Source of the DNA: Vibrio campbellii CAIM 519 = NBRC 15631 = ATCC 25920
GTDB lineage: Bacteria; Pseudomonadota; Gammaproteobacteria; Enterobacterales; Vibrionaceae
Assembly: GCF_002163755.1 (NCBI RefSeq)
Contig: NZ_CP015863.1
Span: 2,604,001-2,668,000 of the forward strand
Length of the DNA: 64,000 nt
Reading direction: 5' to 3'
In this document: positions 25,962 to 33,159 of the stretch, one piece after another
Layout of the letters: the number at the start of each line of letters is the position of its first letter
How positions within the stretch are numbered: position 1 is the stretch's first letter
Made by a program: the position numbers and the translations under genes
The notes under the pieces: generated by a model
The model's input: only the letters and a program-made list of their open reading frames with translations
Told to the model about the DNA's origin: nothing
The model's database searches: none

Positions 25962-26000
25962 GATTTAAAACGGCGTCTATATATTAAGAACCGATTCTAA

Positions 26001-27284
26001 TTAAAGTGCTGCAAGGCTAAGGCAGAAGCCTGCAATAGTCGCTGCCATTAGGTTAGACAACGTACCAGCAAGAACTGCTTTAATACCCATGCGAGCGATA
26101 TCTGAACGACGGTTTGGTGCAAGGCTACCTAGACCACCAAGTAGGATCGCGATAGAAGAAAGGTTCGCGAAGCCACATAGTGCGAATGAGATGATAGCTG
26201 TTGTCTTCTCAGACATTACTTCACCAGTTGCCGCAACGACTTGAGCGTTTTCACCAATGTAAGGAACAAAGTTCAAGTATGCAACGAATTCGTTGATTAC
26301 TAGTTTCTGACCGATGAATGAACCAGCAACAACTGCTTCGTCCCATGGAACACCGATTAGGAATGCTAGTGGAGAGAACGCGTAACCTAGGATAAGTTCT
26401 AGTGTTAGTTCAGGCATACCGAACCAACCACCGATGCCACCTAGCATACCGTTGATAAGAGCAATAAGACCTACGAATGCGATTAGCATTGCACCAACGT
26501 TTAGTGCTAGTTGTAGACCAGAAGCCGCACCGCCCGCTGCTGCGTCGATTACGTTAGCTGGCTTCTCGTCGCCACCGTCCATTGCTTCTTCGATGTCTTC
26601 GTGAGGCTGGTCAGTCTCTGGGTGAAGAATCTTAGCGAATAGTAGACCACCCGGTGCTGCCATGAATGATGCAGCTACTAGGTACTCTAGAGGAACACCC
26701 ATTGAAGCGTAACCTGCTAGTACACCACCAGCTACAGATGCTAGACCACCACACATTACCGCGAATAGCTCAGATTGAGTCATTTTTGGTACGAATGGAC
26801 GAACAACTAGAGGTGCTTCAGTTTGACCTACGAAAATGTTAGCTGCTGCAGACATTGATTCCGCACGAGAAGTGCCAAGCGCTTTTTGTAGTGCACCACC
26901 AAGAATCTTGATAACCCACTGCATTACGCCAATGTAGTAAAGAACTGAAATCAGTGCAGAGAAAAAGATCAGTGTAGGAAGAACGCGGAATGCGAAGATG
27001 AAGCCGCCGCCGCCGAATACTTCGAACATCTTGTCAGAAACAAGACCACCGAATAGGAAAGATGAACCATCGTTACCGTAGTTGATAACGTTAGAAACAC
27101 CAGTAGAGAAACCGTTTAGTAGATCACGGCCCCAAGGTACGTAAAGAACAAATGCACCAAGGATGAATTGGATAGCAAATGCGCCACCCACAGTTCTAAA
27201 GTTGATAGCTTTGCGGTTAGATGAGAATGCAAATGCAATAGCAAGAAGCACTACCATACCGACTAGGCTCATAAACAGGCTCAT
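26001..27284 (-). CDS. nupC: Concentrative nucleoside transporter NupC
   Basis: Inner-membrane importer of nucleosides driven by H+ or Na+, CNT family. 427 residues with about eight to ten membrane helices. Family motifs: GQTEAPLVVRPFVPKMTQSE (substrate and ion site), SVAGGVLAGYASMGV and PWDEAVVAGSFIGQKLVINE with the second conserved NEF. It supplies substrates to the deo enzymes encoded just downstream on the same strand; the pair is separated by a terminator and 579 bp, so it is a separate unit. The promoter has tandem CRP sites. Confidence 0.93.
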   Translation of the reverse strand: MSLFMSLVGMVVLLAIAFAFSSNRKAINFRTVGGAFAIQFILGAFVLYVPWGRDLLNGFSTGVSNVINYGNDGSSFLFGGLVSDKMFEVFGGGGFIFAFRVLPTLIFFSALISVLYYIGVMQWVIKILGGALQKALGTSRAESMSAAANIFVGQTEAPLVVRPFVPKMTQSELFAVMCGGLASVAGGVLAGYASMGVPLEYLVAASFMAAPGGLLFAKILHPETDQPHEDIEEAMDGGDEKPANVIDAAAGGAASGLQLALNVGAMLIAFVGLIALINGMLGGIGGWFGMPELTLELILGYAFSPLAFLIGVPWDEAVVAGSFIGQKLVINEFVAYLNFVPYIGENAQVVAATGEVMSEKTTAIISFALCGFANLSSIAILLGGLGSLAPNRRSDIARMGIKAVLAGTLSNLMAATIAGFCLSLAAL

Positions 27285-27349
27285 AGTTTATGACTTCCTT
27301 ATAAGTTATTTATTGGCGTGTTACAAAATGGAGCTATAAAGCGGGGGCA

Positions 27350-27392
27350 ATTATACTCATGCAGAATCAATTAAAGTAATGCCACCCTCACA
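27350..27392 (-). promoter_or_regulatory. nupC promoter with proximal CRP half-site
   Basis: On the minus strand a TATAAT (27355-27350) predicts a start at 27343. TGTGAGGGTGGCATTA (27392-27377) has a perfect left CRP half and is centred at 27384.5, exactly -41.5. The right half is poor, so activation probably depends on the distal site or a partner. Confidence 0.6.
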
Positions 27393-27428
27393 CTTTCTTA
27401 TAAGATTCATCATTGATTCACTCCCGTT

Positions 27429-27444
27429 TGTGAGTTATCTCACA
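27429..27444. promoter_or_regulatory. Distal CRP site of nupC
   Basis: TGTGAGTTATCTCACA (plus-strand reading) is a perfect match to TGTGA-N6-TCACA. Its centre (27436.5) lies at -93.5 from the predicted nupC start and 52 bp from the proximal half-site. Confidence 0.85.
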
Positions 27445-27450
27445 ATAAGA

Positions 27451-27466
27451 AGGGAAACGTTTTCGC
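27451..27466. promoter_or_regulatory. PurR/CytR-like operator upstream of nupC
   Basis: AGGGAAACGTTTTCGC matches the E. coli PurR box ACGCAAACGTTTTCGT at 13 of 16 positions and is centred near -115. A LacI-family nucleoside or purine repressor is the likely ligand (inference). Confidence 0.5.
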
Positions 27467-27488
27467 TTTTAAACACCATCTTTAGATT

Positions 27489-28262
27489 TTATTCACATAT
27501 AAAGAAGGCAGAATTGCTATTTTCCCATAGCTGAGAGGCAATCGATTGCTTGCTTTCTGTATGCAACAGAGAGAGCTCATTCAATACATGAATCAGTTTT
27601 GAAGGGTGATTAGGCTCGCCCTGATAGCCAAGTATAGGCATATCCGGAGCGTCCGTTTCTAAAACGATATTCTCAAGTGATAATCTTTGAATCGCGTCGC
27701 GAGTTTTATTGGCTCTTGGATAGGTAATTGTGCCTCCGACTCCGATAAGAAAACCTAATCGAACCCATTCCATCGCCTGCTGATGACTGCCAGAGAACGC
27801 GTGCAATACACCACCTTTAGGAAGCTTGGCAGCTTTGACTAGTTGGATGAGACGATTATGCGCTTTTCGGCTGTGTAAAATAACGGGCAGATCGAACCGT
27901 CTTGCCAGTTCGAATTGCAACTCCAGTGCCTGCTCTTGAAGCTCGGTGGGAACATCTATTGCAAAATCCAAACCGCACTCTCCTATCGCAACGCATTGTC
28001 GCTTGGACGAGGAAAGTAACGATTCCAGCTCTGGAACAGACTGCTCAAACCCTGTTTGTAGAAAATAGGGATGAAAGCCCAGCGCGTAATAAAGGTCAGA
28101 GTATTGGTTGGCCAGCGCTTGAATACGAGCCCAGTTACTCGGCCCGACGGAAGGAATCAAGATACGCTCTACTCCTTGGTCACGCGCAAGCTCAACTTGA
28201 TTTGCAAAGTCATCCTGGAAGACCTCGAAGTCAAAATGGCAGTGGGTATCAAACAGTTTCAT
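27489..28262 (-). CDS. yjjV: TatD-family metal-dependent hydrolase, YjjV-like
   Basis: TIM-barrel metallohydrolase of 257 residues with the TatD metal ligands: DTHCHFDF at the N-terminus, IGECGLDF with the conserved glutamate, ILHSRKAHN and LETDAPDMP near the C-terminus. E. coli TatD-family proteins act as nucleases; the physiological substrate of YjjV is unclear. The start at 28262 gives the family N-terminus MKLFDTHCH; the 24-codon upstream extension belongs to the overlapping gene region. It overlaps the small gene upstream by 14 bp, so the two are translationally coupled. Confidence 0.9.
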   Translation of the reverse strand: MKLFDTHCHFDFEVFQDDFANQVELARDQGVERILIPSVGPSNWARIQALANQYSDLYYALGFHPYFLQTGFEQSVPELESLLSSSKRQCVAIGECGLDFAIDVPTELQEQALELQFELARRFDLPVILHSRKAHNRLIQLVKAAKLPKGGVLHAFSGSHQQAMEWVRLGFLIGVGGTITYPRANKTRDAIQRLSLENIVLETDAPDMPILGYQGEPNHPSKLIHVLNELSLLHTESKQSIASQLWENSNSAFFICE

Positions 28263-28416
28263 TGTTTGCTTTCTCTTGCTCTGCTTTTTTAGCAGGCTCG
28301 TCTTCATGAACCGGGTCTTGTTTATACGGTACACAACTGCGCTTTTGATCAGGCGTTAGCCCCATCTCTTTGCACCAATCGTCATAGCGTTTGAGTCCTT
28401 TCTTAAACCAGCTCAT
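28249..28416 (-). CDS. Small basic protein, DUF5363-like (55 aa)
   Basis: A 55-residue reading frame starting MSWFKKGLKRYDDWCKEMGL and ending KANNETV, with a good AGAGG ribosome site 7 bases before its ATG. It overlaps the start of yjjV by 14 bp in another frame. The N-terminal half looks like a conserved amphipathic segment with two cysteines (DDWCKE, RSCVPY); the C-terminal half is charged. It matches what I recall of the DUF5363 family, which occurs before yjjV in vibrios. Function unknown. Confidence 0.75.
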   Translation of the reverse strand: MSWFKKGLKRYDDWCKEMGLTPDQKRSCVPYKQDPVHEDEPAKKAEQEKANNETV

Positions 28417-28435
28417 TGCAACCTCTTCTGTTTAA

Positions 28436-28477
28436 CAAACAAAAACCGCCGTTAGCTAAGTGTATAGCTAACGGCGG
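28436..28477 (-). terminator. prfC terminator
   Basis: CCGCCGTTAGCTA (28446-28458) pairs perfectly with TAGCTAACGGCGG (28465-28477), then TTTTTG on the minus strand. Confidence 0.92.
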
Positions 28478-28517
28478 CTTATGATCTAGTACGCGATATA
28501 AAGCGAGTTAGATTCGA

Positions 28518-30107
28518 TTAGTGCTCACGAGTCGCACGGAAATCGATATCAGGGAAACGCTCTTGCGCTAGGTTTAGGTTAACCATAGTTGGCGCGATGT
28601 ACGTTAGGTTATCACCACCGTCCAATGCTAGGTTAGTTTGGTTCTTACGTTGGAACTCATCCAATTTCTTCGCATCGCCACACTCAACCCAACGAGCGGT
28701 TGCTACGTTTACACCTTCGTAAATCGCTTCAACGTTGTATTCTGACTTCAAGCGAGCCACAACCACGTCAAACTGAAGCACACCAACCGCACCTACGATC
28801 AGGTCGTTGTTTTGCAATGGACGGAATACCTGTACCGCACCTTCTTCAGAAAGCTGAACCAGACCTTTCAGTAGCTGTTTCTGCTTCAATGGATCTTTTA
28901 GACGAATACGACGGAACAGTTCTGGCGCAAAGTTTGGAATACCAGAGAACTTCAGCGCTTCACCTTGAGTGAATGTATCACCAATTTGAATCGTACCGTG
29001 GTTGTGTAGACCAATGATGTCACCCGCGTAAGCGTGTTCTGCACGAGAACGGTCACCCGCCATAAAGGTAACCGCATCTGAGATACTTACTTGCTTGCCA
29101 AGACGAACGTGGTTCATCTTCATACCTTGTGTGTAAGTACCCGATACGATACGCATGAAGGCGATACGGTCACGGTGTTTTGGATCCATGTTTGCTTGGA
29201 TCTTAAATACGAAGCCTGAGAACTTGTCTTCTGTCGCTTCCACATCACGCTCTACCGCTTGACGAGTTTTCGGCGCTGGCGCCCACTCAGTTAAGCCATC
29301 TAGCATGTGGTCAACACCAAAGTTACCTAGTGCTGTACCGAAGTAAACTGGCGTTAGTTCACCAACAAGGAATGCTTCGTGATCAAACTCAGGGCAAGCG
29401 CCCATAACAAGCTCAAGCTCTTCACGAACGCTTGCGGCTAGGCTTTCACCTACTTTCTCATCAAGTTCAGGGTTGTCTAGACCTTTGATGATGCGAACTT
29501 CTTGGATCTCGTGACCGTGGCCAGATTCATACAGAATCGTTTCGTCACGGTGAATATGGTAAACGCCTTTAAACTCTTTACCACAGCCGATTGGCCACGT
29601 AATTGGCGCACACATCATGCCAAGTTCGTTTTCTACCTCATCCAATACTTCCATTGGATCACGAACGTCACGGTCAAGTTTGTTCATGAAGGTTACGATT
29701 GGCGTGTCACGCAGACGCGTTACTTCCATCAGCTTACGAGTACGATCCTCGACACCTTTCGCCGCATCGATAACCATTAGACATGAGTCAACCGCCGTTA
29801 GAGTACGGTAAGTATCTTCCGAGAAGTCTTCGTGTCCAGGAGTATCAAGTAGGTTTACCAGACAATCGTTGTAAGGGAACTGCATTACAGAAGTAGTAAC
29901 CGAGATACCACGTTCCTTTTCCATTTCCATCCAGTCTGATTTTGCGTGCTGTGCGTTACCACGACCTTTAACCGTACCTGCTTTTTGGATCGCGTTTCCG
30001 AATAACAGTACTTTTTCAGTAATGGTGGTTTTACCCGCATCCGGGTGAGAAATAATAGCGAACGTTCTGCGCTTAGAAACTTCGCCTAAAAAAAGGGGAT
30101 TTGACAT
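28518..30107 (-). CDS. prfC: Peptide chain release factor 3
   Basis: Translational GTPase that recycles RF1 and RF2 from post-termination ribosomes. 529 residues. GTP-binding motifs: SHPDAGKTTITEK (about 20-32), DTPGHEDFSEDTYR and NKLDRD; the RF3-specific C-terminal domains follow. It is monocistronic, ends at a strong terminator, and starts 302 bp from rimI on the same strand. Confidence 0.97.
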   Translation of the reverse strand: MSNPLFLGEVSKRRTFAIISHPDAGKTTITEKVLLFGNAIQKAGTVKGRGNAQHAKSDWMEMEKERGISVTTSVMQFPYNDCLVNLLDTPGHEDFSEDTYRTLTAVDSCLMVIDAAKGVEDRTRKLMEVTRLRDTPIVTFMNKLDRDVRDPMEVLDEVENELGMMCAPITWPIGCGKEFKGVYHIHRDETILYESGHGHEIQEVRIIKGLDNPELDEKVGESLAASVREELELVMGACPEFDHEAFLVGELTPVYFGTALGNFGVDHMLDGLTEWAPAPKTRQAVERDVEATEDKFSGFVFKIQANMDPKHRDRIAFMRIVSGTYTQGMKMNHVRLGKQVSISDAVTFMAGDRSRAEHAYAGDIIGLHNHGTIQIGDTFTQGEALKFSGIPNFAPELFRRIRLKDPLKQKQLLKGLVQLSEEGAVQVFRPLQNNDLIVGAVGVLQFDVVVARLKSEYNVEAIYEGVNVATARWVECGDAKKLDEFQRKNQTNLALDGGDNLTYIAPTMVNLNLAQERFPDIDFRATREH

Positions 30108-30409
30108 TAGTTTATCTTCTAAATTACTTTCATGCTCACAAAATGGGCAAGCATATCTACTATTCGATATTGTGCGTATTCTCGCTTATTATCGCTATGC
30201 TAGCAAACAGGAAAGACATGAACTCAATGTGCTCAGTTCATTTCTCTCTTTCACAAAGGCTCACATGCCCTAGCGCCAGCAATCGAAAACTAGCTCCACA
30301 CAAGAGATGTAAAAAATTAAAAAAATTATTATTACATGTTCACAAGCCTCGAAGTCAGATAAGCATTTATAGCGTAAGTGTTGATGAGGTAATTCGTAGT
30401 GAATTAAAA
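30108..30409. other. 302-bp intergenic region, no gene seen
   Basis: AT-rich sequence between rimI and prfC. A 107-codon plus-strand frame crosses it but lacks a ribosome site and plausible protein composition. It presumably contains the prfC promoter. Confidence 0.5.
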
Positions 30410-30865
30410 CTAAATCACAAATAGGTAACTCAGAATGATGGCGTCCTCTTTACCATTGCCCGTTCTGGCTGGGTAATAGTTGTAACGACGGTCCACTTCA
30501 TTGAAGCCTGCTTGCTCATAAATATGGATAGCTGAGTGGTTACTTTCGCGCACTTCCAACCAGGCGCTCTCTGCTTTCGCTTGCTCGCAGTGTTCGATAA
30601 ATGCATCCAGCAATTTTTGCCCTAGCCCTTTCCCCTGTTGAGAGGGTGCGATGGCAATATTTAATAGCGTCACTTCTCCGACAATATTCTGTCCGTAGAA
30701 GTAACCAATCACTTGAGCACCTTCCAGCATCACATGATGGCAAGCGCCGCGACTGGATAAGTCACGCACCAAAGATTCTGCCCAAGGGTGAGAATGCGCT
30801 TGTTGCTCGATCTGCCAAACTTGGTCGAGGTGCTCAGCACGCATCGGCGTAATTTCAATTGTCAC
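30410..30865 (-). CDS. rimI: Ribosomal protein S18 N-terminal acetyltransferase RimI
   Basis: GNAT acetyltransferase of 151 residues that acetylates the N-terminal alanine of ribosomal protein S18. The acetyl-CoA binding motif is APSQQGKGLGQKLLDAF, followed by WLEVRESNHSAIHIYEQAGF and the RRYNYYP segment typical of RimI. Starts 13 bp after the end of holD, with which it forms the conserved holD-rimI pair. Confidence 0.93.
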   Translation of the reverse strand: MTIEITPMRAEHLDQVWQIEQQAHSHPWAESLVRDLSSRGACHHVMLEGAQVIGYFYGQNIVGEVTLLNIAIAPSQQGKGLGQKLLDAFIEHCEQAKAESAWLEVRESNHSAIHIYEQAGFNEVDRRYNYYPARTGNGKEDAIILSYLFVI

Positions 30866-30877
30866 GCGTTAGCTCCG

Positions 30878-31276
30878 TTAAGAGTACGAACAGATTTGTT
30901 GCCACAATGCGCGGCGTTGTTCGTTGTTGCCATCAATATCTTGTAATAGCGGTGACGTCAGTTGCTTAGCATTAATGCTGGCATCTGCCTCACAGCCTGC
31001 GAACCACACCCATTCTAGTTGATGCTCACCCAGCATGGATAAGCGCTCAGGCTCTAGGTGCAGAGCGTCGTCGAGCGTGAGCTTAATGCTTTTTAATACA
31101 CGCTCAAACATCAAAGCTGTCTCGTTTTCTGGACACATTGGCGATACCAATAGTAGTTTACAAGAACTCTGCAAATCCAATAATGGCGATTGATAGCCTT
31201 CCAGTCTTTCTGGGTGACTCAGCTCCCAAGTGCTGATCCCCATTTCGTGTAAATATTGTTTCTCGTTAATTGACAT
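30878..31276 (-). CDS. holD: DNA polymerase III psi subunit HolD
   Basis: Psi subunit of the clamp-loader complex, which with chi links the replisome to SSB. 132 residues, about the family length. Recognisable features are the N-terminal REYLxxMGI-type chi-binding stretch (here QYLHEMGISTWELSHPERL) and LLLVSP. The immediate rimI neighbour supports the call. Confidence 0.9.
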   Translation of the reverse strand: MSINEKQYLHEMGISTWELSHPERLEGYQSPLLDLQSSCKLLLVSPMCPENETALMFERVLKSIKLTLDDALHLEPERLSMLGEHQLEWVWFAGCEADASINAKQLTSPLLQDIDGNNEQRRALWQQICSYS

Positions 31277-31339
31277 CTTTTGTCACCTATTTGAACGAGG
31301 CAATCCTATCAAAATTTCGTATTTAAAGTCAGAGGTGTT

Positions 31340-31792
31340 ATGAAGCTTTTCCAATCACTCGCTATTACGTTACTTATCGCAACCACCAGCTTTAACACTT
31401 TCGCTAAGGATAGCAACGATGGTTGGGAGCTGATCGCCGAAAAAACCGTGAGCTTCCAAACTGAAACCGACACAGTAGAACCAAACGGTCTGTTTAAGAA
31501 TCGTCAGTTCAGCAAGATCAAAATCAAGTGCACTCAAGGCACCATGAGCATTAAGAAAATGAAAGTGACCATGACCGACGGCAGTGAGAAAAAGCTCAAA
31601 ACTATGGTTGGCACTCTGACAAAAGGCATGTCGACACGCCCTTGGACATTACCCGGATCTGAAGACGCGAAGTTCAAACGTCTAGAGATGGAATACAAAA
31701 GCTGGGGCAACATGACACTGAATGCCGCTGGTATGAGCAAAAAAGCAAAAATCGAAATCTGGGGTAAGAAGCGCGTTAAAGAGCAGGATTAA
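31340..31792 (+). CDS. Small secreted protein, DUF2541-like
   Basis: 150-residue protein with a signal peptide (to about residue 22, TFNTFA), no cysteine pair except a single CTQG, and a beta-rich, lysine-rich mature chain. It resembles the DUF2541 group that includes E. coli YaaI, judged from memory. It stands alone between divergent holD and a terminator. No function is known. Confidence 0.62.
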   Translation: MKLFQSLAITLLIATTSFNTFAKDSNDGWELIAEKTVSFQTETDTVEPNGLFKNRQFSKIKIKCTQGTMSIKKMKVTMTDGSEKKLKTMVGTLTKGMSTRPWTLPGSEDAKFKRLEMEYKSWGNMTLNAAGMSKKAKIEIWGKKRVKEQD

Positions 31793-31833
31793 ACCGCTTT
31801 CCTATTGACGACTGAAAAATAGCCCGCTCAAAA

Positions 31834-31863
31834 ACAAAGCCCGCTTTTTACAGCGGGCTTTGT
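31834..31863. terminator. Bidirectional terminator between the DUF2541-like gene and yhbS
   Basis: ACAAAGCCCGCT (31834-31845) pairs perfectly with AGCGGGCTTTGT (31852-31863). Confidence 0.88.
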
Positions 31864-31878
31864 CATTCAATTTAGCGA

Positions 31879-32382
31879 TTATAGCTCAGAGAACTCTGGT
31901 GAATAATCGATGCGACCTGAACGTCCGTCACATTGCCCTTCCACCAATTCTGCGACGCGAAATACACCTTGTGGTACTTCCCACGCACAATCGAAGCCCA
32001 TCTCTTCGCTGGCTCTAAAACCTTGACGCCCGTAGTAGTCAGGAGCGCCCAACACCACACACACTGGGTAACCAAAATCACGTAGTGAATCAAAGCCTTC
32101 TTTGATCAACTCAGCTGCAATACCTTGGCGACGGTAATCTTCATGTACAGCCAAAGGCGCAAGACCTTGCCACGACAAATCTTCACCATTCAACGTCACA
32201 GGGCTAAACAGCGCGTGACCAACCACTTCACCTTCATCGGTGCATGCCACCAAAGACAAAGTGAGCTTACCGTTTTCACGCAAACTCATCACTAAGTTGG
32301 CTTCCGCTTCCGTTGGGAAGGCATGTTTTAATAAGCGGTCAATGGTGAGAATGTCCGCAGGGGCTTCAGTTCGAATAAGCAT
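31879..32382 (-). CDS. yhbS: GNAT N-acetyltransferase YhbS
   Basis: Acetyltransferase of 167 residues, colinear with E. coli YhbS (opens MLIRTEAPADILTIDRLL, CoA motif HEDYRRQGIAAELIKEGF, then LGAPDYYGRQGF). The natural acceptor is unknown. Its start overlaps the end of ubiT by 17 bp, so the two are co-translated; the same yhbS-ubiT-ubiUV neighbourhood exists in E. coli. Confidence 0.9.
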   Translation of the reverse strand: MLIRTEAPADILTIDRLLKHAFPTEAEANLVMSLRENGKLTLSLVACTDEGEVVGHALFSPVTLNGEDLSWQGLAPLAVHEDYRRQGIAAELIKEGFDSLRDFGYPVCVVLGAPDYYGRQGFRASEEMGFDCAWEVPQGVFRVAELVEGQCDGRSGRIDYSPEFSEL

Positions 32383-32893
32383 TCGCTACTCCGGTTTCTT
32401 GTGCAGGCGCTTGAACCCCTTTCTGAACAAAGTCAGCCAATTGGTTCAGTGCTACTTGCATCGCTTTTGGTAACTGCTCTAAGTCGACACTGTCCATCAG
32501 GTTTTTCACTTCTAAGCCTAGCTCAGTGTCGCCTTCAATAGAAAGACGACGTTGGAAGAACAGTGTATCAGGGTCTTCTTTACGACCAGCAATAAGTACT
32601 AGGTCGTTAAGGTTACCACTAAAACTCACATCTTCCTGAACCGGTTTCTTTGCTACCACTAATTTTTCGTCTTGGTAGCTGATATACCATGCTAAGTTCA
32701 AGTCTTTAATCGCAACTTTCAGCCACTTATCTTCAAGGAATTCAAAATCGCCATCTTCAAGCGCTTCTTTAAATACCATTTTCAAACCTTCTAACAAGGC
32801 TTTTTTCTGAACAGTTTGTGGCAATAACTGGACTGGAGATCGCAAAATTGATGCTGCGTTCTTTACTAGTTGACTGCGAATCTTGTTTAACAC
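32366..32893 (-). CDS. ubiT: Anaerobic ubiquinone biosynthesis accessory factor UbiT
   Basis: SCP2-domain lipid-binding protein (E. coli YhbT) of 175 residues that, with UbiU and UbiV, supports the oxygen-independent route to ubiquinone. The SCP2 core runs from about residue 45 to 145 (FEFLEDKWLKVAIKDLNLAW, DVSFSGNLNDLVLIAGRKED, FFQRRLSIEGDTELGLEVKN). ubiUV lies 2.4 kb away in the opposite direction, separated by the rocS-like gene. The promoter has an FNR-like site at -41.5. Confidence 0.9.
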   Translation of the reverse strand: MLNKIRSQLVKNAASILRSPVQLLPQTVQKKALLEGLKMVFKEALEDGDFEFLEDKWLKVAIKDLNLAWYISYQDEKLVVAKKPVQEDVSFSGNLNDLVLIAGRKEDPDTLFFQRRLSIEGDTELGLEVKNLMDSVDLEQLPKAMQVALNQLADFVQKGVQAPAQETGVANAYSN

Positions 32894-32927
32894 GCTAATT
32901 ATCCGTTACTTTGTCATAAGGTCGCCT

Positions 32928-32969
32928 ATATTACGCAATAGCGTAATACCAGTACCTGTTGTGTATCAA
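32928..32969 (-). promoter_or_regulatory. Predicted FNR-dependent ubiT promoter
   Basis: On the minus strand TAATAT (32933-32928) as -10 predicts a start at 32921. The plus-strand sequence CTGTTGTGTATCAA (32956-32969) matches FNR consensus TTGAT-N4-ATCAA at 8 of 10 positions and is centred at 32962.5, exactly -41.5, the class II position. ubiT is FNR-activated in E. coli. Confidence 0.55.
32929..32948. promoter_or_regulatory. 20-bp palindrome over the ubiT -10
   Basis: TATTACGCAATAGCGTAATA is a perfect 8-bp inverted repeat with a 4-bp spacer. It overlaps the predicted -10 and spacer of ubiT, so a bound protein would repress. The regulator is unknown. Confidence 0.55.
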
Positions 32970-33159
32970 TAAATCTGTTTGTTTTAGAAGTAGGCAGTTT
33001 TTCTCACTCAAGCGTCGTTTTTTTGACCTTACGTGTATTATTGACGCTAAGTCGTGGATAAACGCTTTAATAACGGTATGTTCAAAGTTATAGTTATCAA
33101 AATAGCGTTTTTATTACACGGACGAATAATCAGGCTCATTGGAGATCGGTAACACCTTA

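Noticed and set aside
30101..30424. 107-codon plus-strand frame between prfC and rimI
   Set aside because: It starts inside the prfC start region, has no ribosome site and its composition is that of random AT-rich translation.
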